Of a stretch of 20,992 nt of DNA, positions 15,478 through 20,992 are shown piece by piece. This DNA comes from UBA2862 sp045658005. Its GTDB lineage: Bacteria > Bacillota > Clostridia > Christensenellales > Aristaeellaceae. A program made the translations under genes and the position numbers. The notes beneath the pieces are model-generated. The model did no database searches. It saw only the letters and a program-made list of their open reading frames with translations, and was not told the DNA's origin. How positions within the stretch are numbered: the stretch's first letter is position 1; each line of letters opens with the position of its first letter. Location: NCBI GenBank assembly GCA_045658005.1, contig JAZOUD010000130.1:1-20992 (forward strand), read 5' to 3'.

Positions 15478-16491
15478 ATGAAGAAGACCCTGGCTATCCT
15501 GTTGGCCGCCCTGATGCTGATCGGCATGTTCAGCTTCGCTTCCGCCGAGGCCAAGACCTACAAGGTGGGCGTGTCCATCTACCAGTTCACCGACAACTTC
15601 ATGACCCTGTACCGCAACGAGATCGAGAACTACTTCAAGTCCCTCGAGACCGACGATGTGAAGTACGAGATCACCATGGCTGACGCCAAGAACGACATGG
15701 CAGAGCAGACCAACCAGGTGCAGAACTTCATCACCCAGGGCATGGACGTCATCATCCTGAACCTGGTGCAGACCTCCTCCGCGGACGCCGTGATCGACCA
15801 GATCGTGGCCGCCGGCATCCCGCTGGTGCTGATCAACCGCGAGCCCCTGGCCTATGACGCCGACGGCAAGACCCTCGACGAGGCCTATGAGGGCATCCTG
15901 AACAATCCCAAGGTTTGCTACGTCGGCGCTGACGCCCGTCAGTCCGGCACCTTCCAGGGCGAGATGGTCGCTGCGCTGGACAACAAGGGCGACGTCAACG
16001 GCGACGGCAAGGTTTCCTACATCATGATCGAGGGCGACCCCGAGAACATCGACGCCCAGTATCGCACCGAGTTCTCCGTGAAGGCCCTGACCGACGCGGG
16101 CATCGAGGTTGAGTGCCTGGACGACCAGGTGGGCAACTGGGATCAGACCAAGGGCCAGGAGCTGTGCGCCAACGCCCTGACCGCCTATGGCGACAAGATC
16201 GAGGTCGTGTTCTGCAACAACGACGGCATGGCGCTGGGCGCCGCCACCGCCATCCAGACCGCTGGCCGCAAGGTGGGCGAGGACATCTACCTGCTGGGCG
16301 TTGACGCTCTGCCCGAGGCCGTCGAACTGATCAAGGAAGGCGACATGACCGGCACCGTGCTGAACGACCACATCGGCCAGTCCCACGCTGCGGTTGACGT
16401 GGCTGTGAAGCTGCTCAACGGCGAGGACATCCAGAACTACTACTGGGTTGACTATGTGAAGGTCGACAAGGCCTACGTCGACGCCCAGTAA
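15478..16491 (+). CDS. mglB: Galactose/methyl-galactoside-type substrate-binding protein MglB
   Basis: AAGGAG ten bases before the ATG at 15478 supports this start over an upstream GTG at 15421. The product is 337 residues, like the family's ~330. Signal peptide about 1-23 (FSFASA), no lipobox Cys. Alignment by eye with E. coli MglB places the sugar-binding residues: Asp39 and Phe41 (TDNFM), Asn120 (INREP), Asp192 and Arg196 (NIDAQYR), Trp221 (GNWDQ), Asn247/248 region (CNNDGMALG), Asp276 (GVDALPEA) and Asn296 (TVLND). The calcium loop DVNGDGKVS is at 172-180. The position of the E. coli ligand His152 is Asn190 here, so specificity may differ from D-galactose/D-glucose. It delivers sugar to the permease encoded downstream. 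Confidence 0.88.
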   Translation: MKKTLAILLAALMLIGMFSFASAEAKTYKVGVSIYQFTDNFMTLYRNEIENYFKSLETDDVKYEITMADAKNDMAEQTNQVQNFITQGMDVIILNLVQTSSADAVIDQIVAAGIPLVLINREPLAYDADGKTLDEAYEGILNNPKVCYVGADARQSGTFQGEMVAALDNKGDVNGDGKVSYIMIEGDPENIDAQYRTEFSVKALTDAGIEVECLDDQVGNWDQTKGQELCANALTAYGDKIEVVFCNNDGMALGAATAIQTAGRKVGEDIYLLGVDALPEAVELIKEGDMTGTVLNDHIGQSHAAVDVAVKLLNGEDIQNYYWVDYVKVDKAYVDAQ

Positions 16492-16532
16492 TTCGCGCTG
16501 AAGCGAATTCCATCGACATAGCGCATGGAAGG

Positions 16533-16565
16533 GTGGGTGAGCCAAAACTGGCTCACCCACTGTTT
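16533..16565 (+). terminator. Intercistronic terminator-like hairpin after mglB
   Basis: Stem GTGGGTGAGCCA (16533-16544) pairs perfectly with 16549-16560 around the loop AAAC, followed by TGTTT. The T-run is weak, so partial termination or message stabilisation is likely, giving more binding protein than ATPase and permease. A smaller 7-bp stem AATTCGC/GCGAATT overlaps the mglB stop (16490-16509). Confidence 0.6.
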
Positions 16566-16574
16566 GAACCCTGA

Positions 16575-16623
16575 GCGCATTTCGCATTGCACCCCCGCCG
16601 CGTGGATGCGATGCGAAGTGCGC
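16575..16623 (+). repeat. Second intercistronic stem-loop before mglA
   Basis: 16575-16590 pairs with 16608-16623 over 16 bp including two G-U pairs, with a 17-base loop. It ends about 18 bases before the mglA ribosome binding site and may influence access to it. The two G-U positions would be mismatches in DNA, which suggests an RNA-level structure, or an imperfect old inverted repeat. Confidence 0.5.
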
Positions 16624-16656
16624 TACAGCCATAAAAATGAAAGGGGGTATGTCTGT

Positions 16657-18168
16657 ATGTCGGAATACGTATTGGAGATGGGCGGCGTCTGCAAGTCCTT
16701 CCCCGGCGTCAAGGCCCTGGACCACGCCCAGCTGAAGCTGCGTCCGGGCAAGGTGCACGCCCTGATGGGCGAGAACGGCGCGGGCAAGTCCACTCTGATG
16801 AAATGCATGTTCGGCATCTACAAGATGGATGAGGGCGAGATCCGCATGGACGGCAAGCCCGTGACCATCACCGACCCGATGGACGCCCTGAACAAGGGCA
16901 TCGCCATGGTGCACCAGGAGCTGCAGCCCATTCCCGCCCGGACCGTGGGCGAAAACATCTTCCTGGGCCGCTATCCCATGAAGAAGGCCCTGGGCTTTAT
17001 CCCCATCGTCGACCACAAAAAGATGTACGACGACACCGCGGAGCTGCTGAAAAAGGTGCGCATGACCTTCGACCCCAGGCAGAAGGTGGGCGAGCTGAGC
17101 GTCAGCCAGATGCAATCCGTGGAAATCGCCAAGGCCGTGTCGGCCAACTGCCGGGTGCTGATCCTGGACGAGCCCACCTCGTCGCTGACCAGCAACGAGG
17201 TCGAGGCGCTGTTCCGCATCATCGACGACCTGAAGGCTGAAAACGTGGCCGTGGTCTACATTTCCCACAAGATGGACGAGATCCTGCGCATCGCCGACGA
17301 CGTCACCATCATGCGCGACGGCAAGTACATCGGCACCTGGCTGGCCAGCGAGCTGACCACCGACAAGATCATCACCCAGATGGTGGGCCGCGAGCTGACG
17401 AACCTGTATCCGCCCCGGGAAAACGTGCCCGGCGAGGTGGTGTTCGAGGTGAAGGACTTCACTTCGATCAATCCCCGTTCCTTCCGCCACGTGAATTTCC
17501 AGCTGCGCAAGGGCGAGATCCTGGGCGTGGGCGGCCTGGTGGGCGCCCAGCGCACCGAGCTGATGGAGGGCCTGTTCGGCATCCGCAGCCATACCACCGG
17601 CGAGATACTTTACCGGGGCAAGCCGTTGCCCATTTCCCGGCCCAAGGACGCCATCGACCACGGCATCGCCATGCTGACCGAGGACCGCCGCGGCAGCGGC
17701 ATCATGGGCGTTTTGAGCGTGGCGGACAACATCTCCATCTCCTCGCTGAACAAGTACCTGGACCACGGCTTCGCTATCAACGGCAAAAAGGTGGAGCAGC
17801 TGGTGCAGGACAACGTGCAGAAGATGAACATCAAGACGCCGTCCTCCAAGACCCAGATCAAGTCCCTCTCCGGCGGCAACCAGCAGAAGGTGCTGGTGGG
17901 GCGCTGGCTGGCCAACGACCCGGACGTGCTGATATTGGACGAGCCCACCCGCGGCATCGACGTCGGCGCAAAGTACGAGATCTATTGCATCATCGCGGAC
18001 CTGGCCAGGGAGGGCAAGAGCATCATCATGATCAGCTCCGAGATGAGCGAGCTGATCGGCATGTCCGACAGGATCATGGTCATGTGCGACGGCCGCGTTA
18101 CCGGCTTTATCGATGGCAACGAGGCGACCCAGGAGAACATCATGGCCCTGGCCACGCAGTTTGAGTAA
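16657..18168 (+). CDS. mglA: Galactose-type sugar ABC transporter ATPase MglA
   Basis: The start MSEYVLEMGG at 16657 follows AAGGGGG (16641-16647); a longer frame from 16525 runs through the hairpins and is rejected. The product is 503 residues, matching E. coli MglA (506). It has two fused nucleotide-binding domains. The first has Walker A GENGAGKST (38-46), the MglA-type signature LSVSQMQSVEIAKA and Walker B VLILDEPTSSLT. The second has the degenerate Walker A GLVGAQRTELMEGLFG normal for this family, signature LSGGNQQK, and VLILDEPTRGIDVGAK. It powers sugar import on the cytoplasmic face. RbsA/XylG-type relatives share the architecture; the MglB partner favours MglA. Confidence 0.9.
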   Translation: MSEYVLEMGGVCKSFPGVKALDHAQLKLRPGKVHALMGENGAGKSTLMKCMFGIYKMDEGEIRMDGKPVTITDPMDALNKGIAMVHQELQPIPARTVGENIFLGRYPMKKALGFIPIVDHKKMYDDTAELLKKVRMTFDPRQKVGELSVSQMQSVEIAKAVSANCRVLILDEPTSSLTSNEVEALFRIIDDLKAENVAVVYISHKMDEILRIADDVTIMRDGKYIGTWLASELTTDKIITQMVGRELTNLYPPRENVPGEVVFEVKDFTSINPRSFRHVNFQLRKGEILGVGGLVGAQRTELMEGLFGIRSHTTGEILYRGKPLPISRPKDAIDHGIAMLTEDRRGSGIMGVLSVADNISISSLNKYLDHGFAINGKKVEQLVQDNVQKMNIKTPSSKTQIKSLSGGNQQKVLVGRWLANDPDVLILDEPTRGIDVGAKYEIYCIIADLAREGKSIIMISSEMSELIGMSDRIMVMCDGRVTGFIDGNEATQENIMALATQFE

Positions 18169-18186
18169 ACGAGGGGGAACAGTGAA

Positions 18187-19200
18187 ATGAATAAGAATAA
18201 TCAAAGCTTCGGCGCAAGGGCCATCGCCCTGATCAAGGGCAACCCCATCGTGCTGCTGCTGGTCATCGCCGCCATCGTGGTCGGCTGCCTGAAGGACAAC
18301 TTCTTCTCCTGGGCGAACTTCTCCAACCTGATGAGCAACACCGCCATCCGCTTCCTGATCGCCCTGGGCGTGTCCGGCTGCCTGATCACCAAGGGCACCG
18401 ACCTGTCCGCCGGCCGCCAGGTGGGCTTCGCAGCGGTGGTCGCGGGCATACTGTGCCAGAAGGGCGACTACTCCGGCCGCCTGTGGAAGTTCATGCCTGA
18501 AATGAATATCGGCATCGTGTTCCTGATCGTGCTGGTGGTTGGCCTGGTCTGGGGCCTGATCAACGGCCTGATCGTCACCAAGCTGCACGTGCCGCCCTTC
18601 ATCGCCACCCTGGGCACCCAGACGATCATCTACGGCATCTCGCTGGTGATCTCCGACGCCCAGCCCATCGGCGGCTTCCAGAAGATCTACACCACGCTGA
18701 TCAACGGCCGCATCGGCGATACCCGCAGCTTCCACCTGCCCTACCTGCTGTTCGTGGCGGCGGTCTTCGGCGTGCTGTTCTGGTTCATCTACAACAAGAC
18801 CCGCCACGGCAAGTACATGTACGCCATCGGCGGCAACGAAGTGGCTGCGGAGGTCTCCGGCGTCAACACCACCTTCACCCTGATCCGCATCTATGCCACC
18901 GCCGGCGTGATGTACGCCATCGCGGGCTACCTGCTGGCGGCGAAGTCCGGCGGCGCGTCGGCCTCCATGGGCCAGGGCTACGAGCTTGAAGCCATCGCGG
19001 GCTGCACCATCGGCGGCGTATCCACCACCGGCGGCATCGGCACCGTGCCGGGCATACTGATCGGCGTGCTGGTGTTCGAGCTGCTGAAGATCATACTGCA
19101 GTTCCTGGGCGTCAACCCCTACTACAACTACGTCGTGCAGGGCCTGGTCATCGTGCTGGCCGTGTCCCTGGACATTCGCAAGTACATCGCCAAGAAGTGA
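18187..19200 (+). CDS. mglC: Galactose-type sugar ABC transporter permease MglC
   Basis: GAGGGGG precedes the ATG at 18187; the gap after mglA is 18 bases, so the genes are cotranscribed. The product is 337 residues (E. coli MglC 336), in the BPD_transp_2 family with about ten hydrophobic segments. Family motifs include ITKGTDLSAGRQVGF, VPPFIATLGTQTIIYGISL, AIGGNEVAAEVSGVN (the ATPase-contact loop EAA-like GGNE..A..SGVN) and GGVSTTGGIGTVPGILIG. It forms the membrane channel for the sugar delivered by MglB and completes the transporter. Confidence 0.9.
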   Translation: MNKNNQSFGARAIALIKGNPIVLLLVIAAIVVGCLKDNFFSWANFSNLMSNTAIRFLIALGVSGCLITKGTDLSAGRQVGFAAVVAGILCQKGDYSGRLWKFMPEMNIGIVFLIVLVVGLVWGLINGLIVTKLHVPPFIATLGTQTIIYGISLVISDAQPIGGFQKIYTTLINGRIGDTRSFHLPYLLFVAAVFGVLFWFIYNKTRHGKYMYAIGGNEVAAEVSGVNTTFTLIRIYATAGVMYAIAGYLLAAKSGGASASMGQGYELEAIAGCTIGGVSTTGGIGTVPGILIGVLVFELLKIILQFLGVNPYYNYVVQGLVIVLAVSLDIRKYIAKK

Positions 19201-19216
19201 TGTGCGCTGTGCAGGC

Positions 19217-19255
19217 GCAATCCCCCAACCGGCTCGCCGGTTGGGGGATTGCTTT
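19217..19255 (+). terminator. Intrinsic terminator of the mgl operon
   Basis: A 16-bp perfect GC-rich stem (19217-19232 with 19237-19252) with loop CTCG begins 17 bases after the mglC stop and is followed by TTTC. The T-run is short but the stem is strong. Confidence 0.75.
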
Positions 19256-19338
19256 CGGAGCGGGCGCATGCGCCGTGACCGAACGGTAAAAAGCTGAGTC
19301 AACATGAGAAATAAGATGGGACAGTTTGGAACAATGTC

Positions 19339-19367
19339 TTGAAAACAGGAAGGAAATATGCTATAAA
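19339..19367 (+). promoter_or_regulatory. Promoter for the DUF5107 gene
   Basis: TTGAAA (19339-19344) and TATAAA (19362-19367) with a 17-base spacer. Start near 19374 leaves about 64 bases before the ATG. It lies downstream of the mgl terminator, so the gene can be controlled separately from mgl. Confidence 0.6.
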
Positions 19368-19437
19368 AACCTCACCAACCTATTGAAAAGGATTCGACAA
19401 GGGCTGTCAACCTCAGCCCGGCATGGAGGGCAATTCA

Positions 19438-20992
19438 ATGGAACACAGGCTGCATCAGGCGGAAATCTGGCAGGAGCAGGTCGTCATTCCGACTTACGGC
19501 ATCGGCAAGGCGGACAGGAACCCCATGTTCCTGGAAAAGCGGGTCTACCAGGGCTCTTCGGGCAAGGTGTATCCGCTGCCGGTGGTGGACAAGATTCTGG
19601 ATGAGAAGAAGGACCAGGCCTACACGGCCGTGTTTCTGGAGAACGACTACATCCGGGTGATGGTGCTTCCGGAGCTGGGCGGGCGCATACAGCGGGCCTA
19701 CGACAAGACCAACGGCTATGATTTCGTCTATTACAACGAGGTCATCAAGCCCGCGCTGGTGGGCCTGACCGGGCCCTGGATCTCCGGCGGCATCGAGTTC
19801 AACTGGCCCCAGCACCACCGGCCCACCACCTTTGGCCCCACCGACTGGCGCATGGTGGAGAACGCCGACGGCAGCGTGGCGGTGGAGCTTTCCGAGGTGG
19901 ACCAGATGTACGGCACCAAGGGCAAGATGACCTTTACCGTCTATCCGGACCGCGCCTATATCGAGATCAGGGGCCAGCTGTACAACCGCACCAACCTGCC
20001 CCAGACCTTCCTGTGGTGGGCGAACCCCGCCGTGGCGGTGAACGACAACACCCAGTCGGTGTTCCCGCCGGACGTATGCGCGGTGTTCGACCACGGCAAG
20101 CGGGACGTCAGCAAGTTCCCCATCGCCACCGGGGTCTACTATAAGCACGACTATGGCGCGGGCGTGGACATCTCCCGCTACAGGAACATACCGGTGCCCA
20201 CCAGCTACATGTGCGCCCATTCGGACTACAACTTCGTGGGCGGCTACGACTACGGCGTGGGCGCGGGCATACTGCACATCGCCGACCATCACGTCTCCCC
20301 GGGCAAGAAGCAGTGGACCTGGGGCTGCGGCGACTTCGGCCAGGCCTGGGACCGCAACCTGACCGACGCCAACGGGCCCTATATCGAGCTGATGACCGGC
20401 ATGTTCTGCGATAATCAGCCGGACTTCACATGGCTGAAGCCCTTCGAGGAAAAGACCTTCACGCAGTATTTCATGCCGTACAAGGCTGCAGGCTACGTAA
20501 AAAAAGCCAGCACCGAAATCGTGCTGAACCTTGAAAAGACGGGCGCTTCCGCTTCCTTTGTCGTCTACGCCACCGGCGAATACAGGGATGCGCGCGTGGT
20601 GCTGACCGCCGGGGATCATATCCTTTACGACAAAACGCTGACCCTCAGCCCGATCGATATCCTCAAAGACAGCGTTGATACCGCTGCGGACGAAACTGCC
20701 CTCACCCTCGCCGTATACGACAGCCGCGGTCGCAGGCTGCTTGATTATACGCCGCAGGCAAAGAAAATCGAAAAGATTCCCGATCCTGCGCCCGCCGCAA
20801 AGCTGCCGCACGAAATCCTGACCAACGAAGAGCTGTACCTAACCGGTCTGCACATTGAGCAGTACCGCCACGCGACATACCTGCCCGACCCGTATTATCT
20901 GGAGGCGATCAAGCGCGACCCGGGCGATATCCGCGTGAACAACGCCTATGGTCAGCTGCTCCTCAGGCGCGGCCTGTTTGAGGAAAGCGAAG
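19438..20992 (+). CDS. DUF5107 (aldose-epimerase-like) protein with C-terminal TPR start, partial
   Basis: GGAGGG lies six bases before the ATG at 19438 and the frame stays open for 518 codons to the window edge, so the 3' end is missing. The N-terminal ~340 residues fit DUF5107, a beta-sandwich related to galactose mutarotases: YTAVFLENDYIRVMVLPELGGRI, then GGIEFNWPQHHRP, FLWWANPAVAVND, and KKQWTWGCGDFG. The final part, YLEAIKRDPGDIRVNNAYGQLLLRRGLFEES, looks like the first tetratricopeptide units usual for these long proteins. No signal peptide is seen, so it is cytoplasmic. Such genes commonly accompany carbohydrate transport and glycosidase genes, and a sugar-binding or sugar-converting role is inferred from the fold and the adjacent mgl operon. 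Codon use changes after about 20460. Confidence 0.75.
   Translation, partial: MEHRLHQAEIWQEQVVIPTYGIGKADRNPMFLEKRVYQGSSGKVYPLPVVDKILDEKKDQAYTAVFLENDYIRVMVLPELGGRIQRAYDKTNGYDFVYYNEVIKPALVGLTGPWISGGIEFNWPQHHRPTTFGPTDWRMVENADGSVAVELSEVDQMYGTKGKMTFTVYPDRAYIEIRGQLYNRTNLPQTFLWWANPAVAVNDNTQSVFPPDVCAVFDHGKRDVSKFPIATGVYYKHDYGAGVDISRYRNIPVPTSYMCAHSDYNFVGGYDYGVGAGILHIADHHVSPGKKQWTWGCGDFGQAWDRNLTDANGPYIELMTGMFCDNQPDFTWLKPFEEKTFTQYFMPYKAAGYVKKASTEIVLNLEKTGASASFVVYATGEYRDARVVLTAGDHILYDKTLTLSPIDILKDSVDTAADETALTLAVYDSRGRRLLDYTPQAKKIEKIPDPAPAAKLPHEILTNEELYLTGLHIEQYRHATYLPDPYYLEAIKRDPGDIRVNNAYGQLLLRRGLFEESE

Noticed and set aside
15427..19305. 1292-codon open frame on the minus strand across the whole mgl operon
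   Set aside because: It spans four well-supported plus-strand genes, their hairpins and two promoters, has a His/Val/Asp-rich composition typical of antisense frames of GC3-rich genes, and no ribosome binding site or known domain.
1..20992. CRISPR arrays, tRNA or rRNA genes, prophage or integrase genes
   Set aside because: I saw no evenly spaced short repeats with unique spacers, no cloverleaf or rRNA-like stretches, and no phage structural or integrase motifs.

Overview
The window looks like a chromosomal segment from a GC-rich, gut-type Clostridia/Firmicutes bacterium. Evidence: strong AGGAGG-type ribosome binding sites, sigma-A-like TTGACA/TATAAT promoters, long choline-binding-like wall repeats, an Mgl sugar ABC operon with GC-rich codon use, and intergenic repeats of the GTAGGGGCG and GGGACGGTTCTC type that I associate with Clostridia. 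Placement below class is not supportable; an uncultured Christensenellales/Oscillospirales-like lineage is a guess.

Layout. (a) 1-5340 is a degraded, repeat-bearing flank. It holds a truncated TIGR02172-type kinase remnant, one intact 1099-residue secreted Big_2/cell-wall-repeat/NlpC-P60 protein with its own promoter, and a truncated and frameshifted 5'-nucleotidase. A REP-like GGGACGGTTCTC repeat lies just upstream of each broken gene. Two structured intergenic repeats follow. (b) 5344-12030 on the minus strand is a co-directional envelope cluster read from 12030 downward: secreted CHAP hydrolase with a long Lys/Glu-Pro-Thr linker, polytopic membrane protein (apparent frameshift), K+-channel-like protein (apparent frameshift), ABCG-like ATPase with a membrane N-terminus, and a permease carrying a seven-fold ~28-residue repeat domain. 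(c) 12374-15330 on the plus strand holds a RACo-type (2Fe-2S + ASKHA) corrinoid activator followed by an orphan SsuA/NMT1-like substrate-binding protein, separated by a perfect hairpin that swallows the first gene's stop codon. (d) 15478-19200 is a complete galactose-type mglB-mglA-mglC import operon with its own promoter, intercistronic hairpins after mglB, and a GC-rich terminator. (e) 19438 to the window end is the start of a DUF5107/TPR-type protein with its own promoter, probably linked to sugar metabolism.

How it fits together. The right half imports and processes sugars (mgl plus DUF5107) and contains a corrinoid-activation pair. The left half remodels or occupies the cell envelope through two different secreted cysteine peptidase/amidase-type proteins and an unusual ABC/ion-channel cluster. 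The best candidate for something undescribed is that minus-strand cluster, above all the repeat domain in its permease. Three separate single-base-type frameshifts mean either real decay or uncorrected assembly errors, and this should be settled before drawing biological conclusions.
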